Origin: Sphingomonas flavalba
GTDB taxonomy: Bacteria; Pseudomonadota; Alphaproteobacteria; Sphingomonadales; Sphingomonadaceae
Direction: 5' to 3'
DNA: 64,000 bases
Assembly (NCBI RefSeq): GCF_004796535.1
Contig: NZ_SPHY01000005.1
Span: forward strand, 48,501 to 112,500
A program made the translations under genes and the position numbers. Numbering within the stretch: position 1 is the stretch's first letter; each line of letters starts with the position of its first letter. Below are positions 1 through 8,616 of the stretch, piece after piece. The notes below the pieces were generated by a model. The model did no database searches and was not told where the DNA came from. It saw only the letters and a program-made list of their open reading frames with translations.

Positions 1-69
1 GATGCGGCCGACATCGCGGCGCTCGGCCCCTGGCTCGACTGGGCCTGGGGCGAGGCCCACGCCGCCTGA
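1..69 (+). CDS. serC: 3' end of phosphoserine aminotransferase (partial)
   Basis: Only the last 22 codons and the TGA stop lie inside the window. They read open from base 1 and end in a Trp-rich tail (LDWAWGEAHAA). SerC makes phosphoserine from 3-phosphohydroxypyruvate, the product of SerA, and serC directly upstream of serA is the usual sphingomonad order. The identification rests on this context and on the tail, because no catalytic motif is visible. The 70-base gap to serA holds no clear terminator, so the two genes may be co-transcribed. Confidence 0.6.
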   Translation, partial: DAADIAALGPWLDWAWGEAHAA

Positions 70-139
70 CCGCCCTCCGGCGCCTATTCCCATTCTCCGG
101 CTCCCCCCGACGCGCGCGGGAGCGAACAAGGACAGATAC

Positions 140-1717
140 ATGCCCAAGGTACTGATTTCCGACAAGATGGACCCGAAGGCCGCCGCGATCTTCCGCGAAC
201 GCGGCGTCGAGGTCGACGAGAAGCCCGGCCTGACCAAGGAAGAATTGATCGCGATCATCGGCGACTATGACGGCCTCGCCGTCCGCTCGGCGACCAAGGT
301 GACGAAGGATGTGCTTGCGGCCGCCACCAACCTGAAGGTCGTCGGCCGCGCCGGCATCGGCGTCGACAATATCGACATCCCGGCGGCGTCGGCGAAGGGC
401 GTCGTCGTCATGAACACGCCGTTCGGCAATTCGATCACCACCGCCGAACATGCGATCGCGCTGATCTTCGCGCTCGCCCGCCAGCTGCCGGAGGCGGACG
501 CCTCGACCCAGGCCGGCAAGTGGGAAAAGAACCGCTTCATGGGCGTGGAGGTCACCAACAAGGTGCTCGGCCTGATCGGTGCCGGCAATATCGGCTCGAT
601 CGTTGCCGACCGCGCGCTCGGCCTGAAGATGAAGGTCGTCGCCTATGATCCGTTCCTGTCGGCCGAACGGGCGGTGGAGCTTGGCGTCGAGAAGGTGACG
701 CTGGACGAGCTTCTTGCCCGCGCCGATTTCATCACCCTGCACACCCCGCTGACCGACCAGACCCGCAACATCCTGTCGGCGGAGAATATCGCCAAGACCA
801 AGCCGGGCGTGCGCATCGTCAATTGCGCGCGCGGCGGCCTGATCGACGAGGCGGCGCTGAAGGCGGCGCTCGATTCCGGCCATGTCGCCGGCGCGGCGCT
901 CGACGTGTTCGTCGAGGAACCGGCCAAGGCCAGCCCGCTGTTCGGCACCGCCAATTTCGTCTCCACCCCGCATCTCGGCGCCTCGACCGACGAGGCGCAG
1001 GTCAATGTCGCGATCCAGGTGGCGGAACAGATTTCCGATTATCTGCTGTCCGGCGGCATCACCAACGCGCTGAACGTGCCGTCGCTGTCGGCGGAGGAAG
1101 CGCCGAAGCTGAAGCCGTATATGGCGCTGGCCGAACAGCTCGGCTCGCTGGTCGGCCAGCTCGCCCATGACGCGCTGTCGGGCATCGCCATCGAGGTTGA
1201 AGGCGCCGCGGCCGATCTGAACCAGAAACCGATCACCGGCGCCGTTCTCGCCGGCTTGATGGGGGTCTATTCGGACACGGTGAACATGGTCAACGCGCCG
1301 TTCCTGGCGCGCGAGCGCGGGCTCGACGTGCGCGAGGTCCGCCATGACCGCGCCGGCGACTACCACACGCTGGTCCGCGTCTCGGTCAAGACCAGCGAGG
1401 GCGAGAAGTCGGTCGCCGGCACGCTGTTCGGCGATTCCAGTCCGCGCCTGGTCGAGATCTTCGGCGTCAAGGTCGAGGCCGATCTCGCCGGCGACATGCT
1501 CTACATCGTCAACCTGGACGCCCCCGGCTTCATCGGCCGGCTCGGCACCACGCTCGGCGCGGCGGGGGTGAATATCGGCACCTTCCACCTCGGCCGGCGC
1601 AGTGCCGGTGGCGAAGCGGTGCTGCTGCTGTCGATCGACTCGCCGGTCGACGAATCGCTGCTGGCGACGATCCGCGGCCTGCCGGGGGTCAAGGTCGCGA
1701 TGGCGCTGCGGTTCTGA
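140..1717 (+). CDS. serA: D-3-phosphoglycerate dehydrogenase
   Basis: A 525-residue cytoplasmic enzyme that oxidises 3-phosphoglycerate to 3-phosphohydroxypyruvate with NAD+, the first step of serine synthesis. The D-2-hydroxyacid dehydrogenase fold is clear: the NAD-binding GAGNIGS loop is near residue 148, the substrate/catalytic Arg lies in NCARGGLIDE near 230, and the catalytic His lies in STPHLGAST near 277. It is the long form, with an intervening domain and a C-terminal ACT domain (about 450-525) of the kind that binds serine for feedback inhibition. The start ATG at 140 follows GGACAG and gives the conserved opening MPKVLISD; upstream in-frame sequence is not conserved-looking. Its stop overlaps the hisZ start by one base (TGATG), so translation is probably coupled. 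Confidence 0.97.
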   Translation: MPKVLISDKMDPKAAAIFRERGVEVDEKPGLTKEELIAIIGDYDGLAVRSATKVTKDVLAAATNLKVVGRAGIGVDNIDIPAASAKGVVVMNTPFGNSITTAEHAIALIFALARQLPEADASTQAGKWEKNRFMGVEVTNKVLGLIGAGNIGSIVADRALGLKMKVVAYDPFLSAERAVELGVEKVTLDELLARADFITLHTPLTDQTRNILSAENIAKTKPGVRIVNCARGGLIDEAALKAALDSGHVAGAALDVFVEEPAKASPLFGTANFVSTPHLGASTDEAQVNVAIQVAEQISDYLLSGGITNALNVPSLSAEEAPKLKPYMALAEQLGSLVGQLAHDALSGIAIEVEGAAADLNQKPITGAVLAGLMGVYSDTVNMVNAPFLARERGLDVREVRHDRAGDYHTLVRVSVKTSEGEKSVAGTLFGDSSPRLVEIFGVKVEADLAGDMLYIVNLDAPGFIGRLGTTLGAAGVNIGTFHLGRRSAGGEAVLLLSIDSPVDESLLATIRGLPGVKVAMALRF

Positions 1718-2829
1718 TGATCGCGCCCGGCCTGCTGCCAGAGGGGCTGCGTGACCGGCTGCCGCCGGTGGCGGAGGCGGCCGTCGCGCTCACCCGCGCG
1801 GTCGCCGACGCGATCGCCGGCTATGGCTACGAACGCGTCGCCCCGCCGCTCGCCGAGTTCGAGGAAGCGCTGGTCGGGCGGCTGAAGGCGGCGAAGGCGC
1901 AGGATCTGCTGCGCTTCGTCGACCCGGTGTCGCAGCGTACCCTTGCGCTCAGGCCGGACATCACCACTCAGGTCGGCCGCATCGCCGCGACGCGGATGGC
2001 GCACCGCGCGCGGCCGCTGCGCCTGTCCTACGGCGGCAGCGTCATCAAGCTGCGCGCGACTCAACTCAACCCGGAACGGGAACTGACCCAGCTCGGCGCC
2101 GAGCTGATCGGCCGAGACACGGTGGCGGCGGCGGCGGAGATCGTCGCGGTGGCGATCGCCGCGCTCGACGCCGCCGGGGCCGGGCCGATCACCGTCGACC
2201 TGACCCTGCCCGATCTGGTCGATACCCTGGCCGCCGGGCCGTTTCCGCTGCCGGCCGATGCGATCGACCGGGTCAAGGCGCTGCTCGACGCCAAGGACGC
2301 CGGCGGCCTCGCGGCGGCGGGGGCGGACGCCTATCTGCCACTGATCCACGCCGCCGGGCCGCTCGACAGCGCGCTCGCCCGGCTGGAGGCGATCGACGCC
2401 GGCGGCGTGCTCGCCAGCCGGATCGCCGCGCTCCGCGCCGTCGCCGCGCCGCTCGCCGGCCGCGCTACGCTGACCCTCGACCCGACCGAGCGCCACGGCT
2501 TCGAATATCAGAGCTGGTTCGGCTTCTCGCTGTTCGTCGACGGGCTGGCCGGCGAGATCGGCCGGGGCGGCAGCTACACCATCCTCGACGGGCGGGGCGG
2601 GGAGGAACCGGCGATCGGCTTCTCGCTCTACCCTGATCCGCTGATTGAGCGTCTGGCCGCCGCCAACGCCCGCCCGCGCCTGTTCCTGCCGCTCGGCACC
2701 GATCCGGCGCTGGCCGCCCGCCTGCGCGGCGAGGGCTGGGTGACGGTGGCGGCGCTCGACGAACGCTGCGACGCGACGGCGCTCGCCTGCACCCACGCGC
2801 TGGTCGAGGGCGCGCCGACGCCGGTCTAG
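1717..2829 (+). CDS. hisZ: ATP phosphoribosyltransferase regulatory subunit HisZ
   Basis: A 370-residue paralogue of histidyl-tRNA synthetase that lacks the tRNA-binding part. In organisms with a short HisG it forms the hetero-octameric ATP phosphoribosyltransferase of histidine synthesis and carries the histidine feedback site. Seen here: an N-terminal class II aaRS-like core (GYGYERVAPPLAEFEE, then LRPDITTQVGRIAATR) and the late GGSYTILDGRGGEEPAIGFSL segment. A separate true hisS lies at 58592, so this copy is not the tRNA synthetase. The start overlaps the serA stop (TGATG). hisG is not in the window; purA, often next in sphingomonads, is absent, and an unrelated convergent gene follows instead. 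Confidence 0.93.
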   Translation: MIAPGLLPEGLRDRLPPVAEAAVALTRAVADAIAGYGYERVAPPLAEFEEALVGRLKAAKAQDLLRFVDPVSQRTLALRPDITTQVGRIAATRMAHRARPLRLSYGGSVIKLRATQLNPERELTQLGAELIGRDTVAAAAEIVAVAIAALDAAGAGPITVDLTLPDLVDTLAAGPFPLPADAIDRVKALLDAKDAGGLAAAGADAYLPLIHAAGPLDSALARLEAIDAGGVLASRIAALRAVAAPLAGRATLTLDPTERHGFEYQSWFGFSLFVDGLAGEIGRGGSYTILDGRGGEEPAIGFSLYPDPLIERLAAANARPRLFLPLGTDPALAARLRGEGWVTVAALDERCDATALACTHALVEGAPTPV

Positions 2830-2850
2830 GACGCCCGCCACCATTCCATC

Positions 2851-2893
2851 GTCATTGCGAGCGCAGCGAAGCAATCCACTACCGCTGCAATGA
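2851..2893. repeat. REP-like palindromic intergenic repeat
   Basis: The segment starts GTCATTGCGAGCGCAGCGAA and ends GCAATGAC. The 8-base ends GTCATTGC/GCAATGAC are perfect inverted repeats, so the unit can fold as a hairpin. Its core resembles the GTCATTGCGAGC-type palindromic repeats scattered between genes of many bacteria. It sits between the convergent hisZ and M20 amidohydrolase genes and could also act as a transcription end point. I saw no second copy in the window. Confidence 0.6.
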
Positions 2894-2908
2894 CGGTGTC
2901 GAGGGCGC

Positions 2909-4234
2909 CTACCGCTTGCCCAGCATGGTGACGGCCGCCGTCGTCATCGCCTCGGCCGCGGTCGCGATCACCTTCTCGGCATCGGGCGCCCAGCCCGAAC
3001 TGTGCAGCGACGGCAGCCTGGCCGCATCGCCGCCGGCCGCGTCCCATTTCGCCTGCGGCACGCCGCCGACCCAGAAGATCAGGCTCTGGATATGGGCGGG
3101 GTCGGCCAGCCGGTACTGGGCGAAGTCCTCGCTGACCATCACCGGCTTGGCCTGCACCACCCGCTCCTTGCCGAAGCGCCTGGTGAACGCCTCGTGGATC
3201 GTCGCGGTCAGCGGCGCGTCGTTGATCGTTGGATCGGCATAGGTGCCGAACGGCGTGACCACCGGCATCCTGTCCTCCGGCATGCCGGAGGCGATCGCCT
3301 CGCCGCGCGCGATGCGGCGGATGCCGTCGAGCAGCTTGTCGCGCGTTTCCGCCGAATAGCTGCGTACGGTCAGTTGCAGCTTCACCTCGTCGGGGATGAT
3401 GTTGTGCTTGGTGCCGCCATGGATCGAGCCGACGGTGACGACGACCGGGTCCTGCGGGTCGATCTCGCGCGACGCCAGCGTCTGCAGGCTGGTGACGATC
3501 CGCGCGGCAAGCACGATCGGGTCCTTTGTCGTCGCCGGCGCCGCACCGTGGCCGCCAACGCCCTTGACCAGGATGTCGACCGAATCGACTGCGGCCAGCG
3601 CCGGCCCCGCCGTCGTGCCGATCACCCCGGCGGGCAGCGAGGCGGAATCGTGGAAGGCGATCACATAGTCGGGCTTCGGAAAGCGGGTGAACAGCCCGTC
3701 CTTCAGCATCGCGGTCGCGCCGGCGTTGGTCTCTTCCGCCGGCTGGGCGATCATCACCAGCGTGCCGGACCACTGGTCCTTCAGCGCCGCCAGCCGCCGC
3801 GCCGCGCCGACCCAGCTCGCCATATGGGTGTCGTGGCCGCAGGCGTGCATCACCGCGGTCTGCTGCCCGTCCGGCCCGGTCGCGACGACCTTGCTGGAAA
3901 ACGGCAGACCGGTCTGCTCCGCCACCGGCAGCGCGTCCATGTCGGTGCGCAGCAGCACCGTCGGCCCGGCGCCGTTCTTCAACACCGCGACGACGCCGTG
4001 GCCGCCGACGCCGGTGGTGACGGCGAAGCCGGCCTTCTTCGCTTCCTCCGCCATCACCGCCGCCGTCTTCACCTCCGCGCCGCTCAGCTCGGGCGCGGCG
4101 TGGAGGGCGCGGTACAGCGTCATCAACGACGGCATGTCGCCGGTGACCGCGGCGCGGAGCGTGTCGGGCTGGGCGGCGGCGGAGGCGGCGGCCAGCGCCA
4201 GCAGCGCGGCGCCCCACATCGGCAGCCGGCTCAT
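2909..4234 (-). CDS. Exported M20-family amidohydrolase/peptidase
   Basis: A 441-residue metal-dependent hydrolase of the M20D group (hippurate hydrolase, IAA-amino-acid hydrolase and carboxypeptidase relatives), which release an acyl group from N-acyl amino acids or similar amides. A signal peptide (residues 1-21, ending SAAAQ) predicts periplasmic location. The family metal-site sequences are visible: HACGHDTHMASW near residue 128 and QPAEET near 165; a dimerisation domain (about 200-310) follows, then a final catalytic segment. The start overlaps the stop of the upstream dehydrogenase (ATGA), so the two form an operon. The substrate cannot be told from sequence. Confidence 0.88.
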   Translation of the reverse strand: MSRLPMWGAALLALAAASAAAQPDTLRAAVTGDMPSLMTLYRALHAAPELSGAEVKTAAVMAEEAKKAGFAVTTGVGGHGVVAVLKNGAGPTVLLRTDMDALPVAEQTGLPFSSKVVATGPDGQQTAVMHACGHDTHMASWVGAARRLAALKDQWSGTLVMIAQPAEETNAGATAMLKDGLFTRFPKPDYVIAFHDSASLPAGVIGTTAGPALAAVDSVDILVKGVGGHGAAPATTKDPIVLAARIVTSLQTLASREIDPQDPVVVTVGSIHGGTKHNIIPDEVKLQLTVRSYSAETRDKLLDGIRRIARGEAIASGMPEDRMPVVTPFGTYADPTINDAPLTATIHEAFTRRFGKERVVQAKPVMVSEDFAQYRLADPAHIQSLIFWVGGVPQAKWDAAGGDAARLPSLHSSGWAPDAEKVIATAAEAMTTAAVTMLGKR

Positions 4235-4992
4235 CGCGGCGCCATCCGGATCGCGCCGTCGAGGCGGATCACCTCGCCGTTCAGCATCGGGTTGGCGATG
4301 ATCGCCTCGACAAGCTGGGCATATTCCTCGGGCTTGCCGAGCCGGCTCGGGTGTGGCACCTGCGTGCCCAGGCTGTCCTGCGCCGCCTGCGGTAGACCCA
4401 TCAGCATCGGGGTCAGGAAGATGCCGGGCGCGATCGTCATCACCCGGATCTTCAACTGCGCCAGGTCGCGCGCGACCGGCAGGGTCATGCCGACGACACC
4501 GCCCTTGGACGACGCATAGGCCGCCTGGCCGATCTGCCCGTCATAGGCGGCGACCGAGGCGGTGTTGACGATGACGCCGCGTTCCTCGCCGATCGGCTCG
4601 GCGGCGGCGAGCAGGGCCGCGAAGCGCGAGATGACGGTGAAGGTGCCGATCAGGTTGACCTCGATCGTCTTGCGATAGGCGTCGAGCGGGTGGGGCACAT
4701 TGTCGCGGCCGACGGTCTTGATCGCCGGGGCGATGCCGGCGCAGTTGACCAGGATGCGGGCGGTGCCGTGCGCGGCGGCCGCCGCCGCCAGCCCGGCGTC
4801 GACACTGGCTTCGTCGGCGACGTTGACCGGGGCGAACAGCCCGCCGATCGCGGCGGCGTGGGCGGCGCCCGCCTCCTCGTTCAGGTCGAACAGCGTCACC
4901 CTCGCGCCGGCCTTCGCCAGCCGCACGGCGGTGGCGCCGCCCAGGCCGGACGCGCCGCCGGTGACGATCGCGGCAATACCATCCAGATTCAT
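4231..4992 (-). CDS. Short-chain dehydrogenase, 3-hydroxyacyl-CoA dehydrogenase type
   Basis: A classical SDR of 253 residues, with the cofactor loop TGGASGLGG near residue 11, the acidic residue in LFDLNE after the second strand (favouring NAD+), an NCAG segment, and the catalytic Ser-Tyr-Lys set (NTASVAAYDG and YASSKGG near 160). Overall it resembles type II 3-hydroxyacyl-CoA dehydrogenases (HSD10-like), so a role in fatty or branched acyl-CoA oxidation is likely. Two ATGs lie two codons apart; GAGGGAG sits 8 bases before the inner one (4992) but only 2 before the outer (4998), so the inner start is chosen. Overlaps the M20 gene by four bases. Confidence 0.88.
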   Translation of the reverse strand: MNLDGIAAIVTGGASGLGGATAVRLAKAGARVTLFDLNEEAGAAHAAAIGGLFAPVNVADEASVDAGLAAAAAAHGTARILVNCAGIAPAIKTVGRDNVPHPLDAYRKTIEVNLIGTFTVISRFAALLAAAEPIGEERGVIVNTASVAAYDGQIGQAAYASSKGGVVGMTLPVARDLAQLKIRVMTIAPGIFLTPMLMGLPQAAQDSLGTQVPHPSRLGKPEEYAQLVEAIIANPMLNGEVIRLDGAIRMAPR

Positions 4993-5077
4993 CGGCATAT
5001 CTCCCTCACGCCCACCTATCGGCGGCGCGGGGCGAAATGCAATATCGGCGTTGGGTGGCCCGGTGAGGGCGGGGGGC

Positions 5078-6757
5078 TCAGCGCCCTTGTGAGCGCCAGC
5101 GGCGGATGACGCGGTTCAGGATTTCCTCCTCGCCGCCGGCCTGCGTCCACAATTCGGAGAACAGCGGGTCGTTCGACGCCGGCCGCTTGCGTTCCTCCAG
5201 CGCGTCGAACGACACGCGGATCGGGATGGCGACGCCCTCGCCGCAGATGATCGCCTCGCGGTTCCTGAGTGCCGGGATGGTGTCGAGGAAGCCGCGCGCG
5301 CCTTCCGGCATCGCCGCCTTGACGAAACTCTGGTCGCGCTCGTTGTTCAGGCGCATCGCGATGATCGTGCCGCACTGCGACAGCACGCCTTCGGCCAGGT
5401 CGGACGGCCGCTGCGTCACCAGCCCCAGCGACACGCCGTATTTGCGGCCTTCCTTGGCGATCCGCTCCAGGATCTTGCGGACCGCCTGGCCGTTGCCGAC
5501 ATGGTCGGACGGAATATAGCGGTGTGCTTCCTCGCAGACGAGCAGGATCGGGCGGTGCGGCTCGTCGCGCGACCAGATCGCATAGTCGAACACCATCCGG
5601 CTCAGCACCGCGACGACGACGGAGGTGATGTCGGACGGCACGCCCGACACGTCGATGATCGAAATCGGCTTGCCGGCGCCGGGCAGGCGGAAGATGCGGC
5701 CGAGGAAATCGGCCATCGTGTCGGCGACCAGCATGCCGGAAAACATGAAGCTGTAGCGCGGGTCGTTGCGCAGCTCGTCGATCTTGGTCTTCAGCCGCAT
5801 GTAAGGCGCGCTGTCGGTCGCCTTGTCCAGCTTGCCCATCTCGGCGGTGATGATGCCGGTCAGGTCGGACAGCAGGTAGGGGATCGGCGAATCGACGGTC
5901 AGCTTCGATATGCCTTCGGCGGCACGGCTCTTGGCGCGCGCGGCGAGCAGGCATTTGGCGAGGATGTCGGCGTCGGTCTGCCGGTTGTCGCCGTAGGAGG
6001 TGAGCAGAACCTCGCAATGCTCCTCGAAATTCATCAGCCAGTAGGGCATCGCCAGGTTGCCGACGTCGAAGATCGCGCCGTTGGTCCTGAACGCGGCGGC
6101 ATATTCGCCGTGCGGGTCGATCATCACGATGTGGCCTTCCGGCGCCATGTCGCAGATGCGGTGGAGGATCAGCGCCGCCGACGTCGACTTGCCGGTGCCG
6201 GTCGATCCGAGCAGCGCGAAATGCTTACCCAGCATCGCGTCGATGAACAGCGCGCCGCGTACGTCGCGGGTCGGGTAGACGGTGCCGACCTCGATGTTCG
6301 GCCGCGCCTCGGCCGCGTACATCTCCTTCATGTCGGCGCTCGACACCGGATAGACCTTGCAGCCCGGCATCGGGAAACGGGTCACGCCCCGGCGGAAGCC
6401 GTAGATGCGGCCGGTCAGCCGTTCCTCGTCGCCCTCGCCGAGGAAATCGACGGTGGCGCTGATCGCCCCGTCCTCCAGCCGCGCCAGCGCGCGGATGCTC
6501 GCCATCACCCAGATGGCGCCGATCTTCATCTTGATCTGGCTGCCGACCTGTCCGGAAATTGCCATGCTCGGGTCGGCATGGTCCGCCAGCACCGCCAGCA
6601 CTTCCGGGTCCATCCGCACCCGTGCCCAGCCTGCGACTTCGATAATCTCACCGATGATGATGCGGTTGGCCTCGGCGCTACGCACGGTGACGGATTCGCC
6701 GTCCTCCTCGTGGGGAAGGCGCAGTCCGGTGGAGACCCCGGCCATGTCGGTCATCAT
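5078..6757 (-). CDS. HerA-like P-loop ATPase (DUF87 family)
   Basis: A 559-residue hexameric-type ATPase of the HerA/FtsK superfamily. An N-terminal HAS-barrel-like beta domain (about 20-130) precedes a Walker A motif GSTGTGKST near residue 181 and a Walker B-type strand LLVCEEAHRY near 403. The late VTQRPSDLAEGVLSQCGT segment is the usual sensor-like region. Archaeal HerA works with the nuclease NurA in DNA-end processing, but no nuclease gene is adjacent here; the bacterial single-gene form is common in alphaproteobacteria and its function is unknown. It may translocate DNA. The start follows AGGACA; a second ATG lies immediately after the first. Confidence 0.85.
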   Translation of the reverse strand: MMTDMAGVSTGLRLPHEEDGESVTVRSAEANRIIIGEIIEVAGWARVRMDPEVLAVLADHADPSMAISGQVGSQIKMKIGAIWVMASIRALARLEDGAISATVDFLGEGDEERLTGRIYGFRRGVTRFPMPGCKVYPVSSADMKEMYAAEARPNIEVGTVYPTRDVRGALFIDAMLGKHFALLGSTGTGKSTSAALILHRICDMAPEGHIVMIDPHGEYAAAFRTNGAIFDVGNLAMPYWLMNFEEHCEVLLTSYGDNRQTDADILAKCLLAARAKSRAAEGISKLTVDSPIPYLLSDLTGIITAEMGKLDKATDSAPYMRLKTKIDELRNDPRYSFMFSGMLVADTMADFLGRIFRLPGAGKPISIIDVSGVPSDITSVVVAVLSRMVFDYAIWSRDEPHRPILLVCEEAHRYIPSDHVGNGQAVRKILERIAKEGRKYGVSLGLVTQRPSDLAEGVLSQCGTIIAMRLNNERDQSFVKAAMPEGARGFLDTIPALRNREAIICGEGVAIPIRVSFDALEERKRPASNDPLFSELWTQAGGEEEILNRVIRRWRSQGR

Positions 6758-6860
6758 GCTTGTCCTGTCGCGGCTGTTTCGGCCCGGCCTTAGCGCGGCG
6801 CAGGTAAAGATTTCGCTTTTGTCCGCAACATGCGGGATTTGCCGATCCGGTGGCCGGCGC

Positions 6861-7625
6861 TCAGACCCGCCTGAACAGCGATCCCGCCGCCCAGCCGAGC
6901 AGCAGCGCCAGCGCGATCGACACGACGCCGTAGAGGAAGGACCAGCGCTCCGCCGCCATCGCGACGAAGCGCTCGAAGCCGGATTTGCGGATCGCGATCT
7001 CGCGCACCGCCCCGGCCAGCACCCGGCCGTCCTGCACGAGGAACGTCTCGGCGGTGTAGTCGCCGACCGGCACCCGCGCCGGTATGGCGATATGGACGCG
7101 GTATAGCGCGCCGTCGGTGATCTCGACCGCGTCGGGTTGCTCGACGTACAGGCCGTTGCGCTGGCGCAGGTCGACCAGCCCGTTCTCGAACCGCTTGGTT
7201 TGCGCCAGGCTGCCGGCGTCGGCGGCGGAGAGCTGCAGGTTGCCGACGCCCAGCTCGTAGATGGCGGCGGTGCGCTCGTCGATGATCTCGCCGATCGGGC
7301 GGGACGAGGCGACGGCGTAGAAGCCGGGCGCGGAACGGAAGCGCGCGCTGGCCGCGTTCATCCAGATGCCGGCGATCTTGCGCTTCTCGCGCACGACGAT
7401 CGATTCGGTCGGCCCTTTCAGCACGACGATGATGTCGGCCGGCTTGTCCGGTATCCGCCCGCCGGGATGGAGGATCGCGCCGAACAGCAGCAGCTCGGCG
7501 CCGGTGAAGCTGTAGATGATCCGGATGTCGCGCTGCGACACGTCCGGCACCAGCACCGGCTGGTTCGGCGGCCGGTTCTGGGCCAGCAGCAGCGGGGCGA
7601 GCAGCAGCAGGGCGAGCGCGCGCAT
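6861..7625 (-). CDS. TIGR02186 family exported/membrane protein
   Basis: A 254-residue protein with an N-terminal signal segment (ALALLLLAPLLLAQ), a large beta-rich periplasmic region, and one C-terminal membrane span (about 220-245, FLYGVVSIALALLLGWAAGSLF) ending in RRV. The features match the alphaproteobacterial TIGR02186 family, which is characteristically encoded beside a TauE/SafE exporter, as here. Biochemical role unknown; the pairing suggests an accessory subunit of the transporter. ATG at 7625 is preferred over the adjacent GTG because AGGGA is five bases upstream and the ATG overlaps the tauE stop (TGATG). Confidence 0.8.
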   Translation of the reverse strand: MRALALLLLAPLLLAQNRPPNQPVLVPDVSQRDIRIIYSFTGAELLLFGAILHPGGRIPDKPADIIVVLKGPTESIVVREKRKIAGIWMNAASARFRSAPGFYAVASSRPIGEIIDERTAAIYELGVGNLQLSAADAGSLAQTKRFENGLVDLRQRNGLYVEQPDAVEITDGALYRVHIAIPARVPVGDYTAETFLVQDGRVLAGAVREIAIRKSGFERFVAMAAERWSFLYGVVSIALALLLGWAAGSLFRRV

Positions 7626-8539
7626 CACGATCCCTGGATCGAATAGATTTCGTCGGGCCGCCAGCCGAGGCCGAGCGCCATGCGGACGGTGATCGCCAGC
7701 ACCAGGATCGCCAGGAACAGGCGCAGATGGTCGGGCTTCAGCTTCTGGGCGATGCGGGTGCCGATCTGGGCGCCGACGACGCTGCCGATCAACAGCAGCC
7801 CGGCCAGCACGATATCGACGGCGTGGGTGGTCAGCGCGTGGGTCATCGTCGCGATCGCGGTGACGAACAGGCCCTGATAGAGCGAGGTGCCGACGACGAC
7901 GCGGGTCGACACGCCCAATATGTAGAGCATCGCCGGCACCATGATGAAGCCGCCGCCGACGCCGAGCAGCACGGTCAGCACCCCGACCGCCGCGCCCAGG
8001 ATCAGCGGCGCCAGCGGCGAGATGTAGAGGCCGGAGCCGTAGAAACGCCAGCGCAGCGGCAGCGCCGCGACCAGCGGGTGGTGGCGGCGGGCGCGCGGCG
8101 GTGGCGGGGCGCCGCGCTTCTCGGCGAGCAGCGCGCGGATGCCGTCGCGCGCCATCAGGCTGCCGATCGATCCCAGCATGACGACGTAGAGCAGCGCGAT
8201 CAGGATATCGATCTGGCCCAGTTTCTGGAGCAGGCGGAACAGCACCGCGCCGGCCATCACGCCCACGACCCCGCCGCAGACCAGCACGCCGCCCATCCGC
8301 ACGTCGACGCCGCCGCGCCGGAAATGGGCGATGACGCCGGACACGCTGGCACCGGTCACCTGCATCACGCCGGATGCGGCGGCGACGGTCGGCGACACGC
8401 CGTACAGCATCAGCAGGGGCGTGGTCAGGAAACCGCCGCCGACGCCGAAAATCCCTGCCAGTATGCCGGCCGCGCCGCCCAGCGCGACGATGACCAGCGC
8501 GTTGACGGACAGGTTGGCGATGGGCAGGTACAGGTCCAC
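7625..8539 (-). CDS. Sulfite exporter TauE/SafE family membrane protein
   Basis: A 304-residue integral inner-membrane protein with about eight predicted spans in two halves. Each half carries the family's glycine-rich signature followed by a helix: GVGGGFLTTPLLM near residue 32 and GVGGGFIMVPAML near 195. Members export sulfite, sulfoacetate or related anions, or import them in some lineages; the substrate here is not determined. It uses a GTG start with only a weak Shine-Dalgarno. It is the first gene of a two-gene unit with the TIGR02186 protein; a 77-base gap separates it from the upstream glycosyltransferase unit. Confidence 0.87.
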   Translation of the reverse strand: MDLYLPIANLSVNALVIVALGGAAGILAGIFGVGGGFLTTPLLMLYGVSPTVAAASGVMQVTGASVSGVIAHFRRGGVDVRMGGVLVCGGVVGVMAGAVLFRLLQKLGQIDILIALLYVVMLGSIGSLMARDGIRALLAEKRGAPPPPRARRHHPLVAALPLRWRFYGSGLYISPLAPLILGAAVGVLTVLLGVGGGFIMVPAMLYILGVSTRVVVGTSLYQGLFVTAIATMTHALTTHAVDIVLAGLLLIGSVVGAQIGTRIAQKLKPDHLRLFLAILVLAITVRMALGLGWRPDEIYSIQGS

Positions 8540-8616
8540 GCGGCGTTCCGGCTAATGGCCCTGGAATCGGGCCGACCGCCCCGCTCTAGCCGGGTTCGCG
8601 GCCAAGGTGAACCGCC

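Noticed and set aside
1717..2829. Second histidyl-tRNA synthetase
   Set aside because: It lacks the tRNA-binding C-terminal part and sits after serA; it is hisZ. The true hisS is at 58592.
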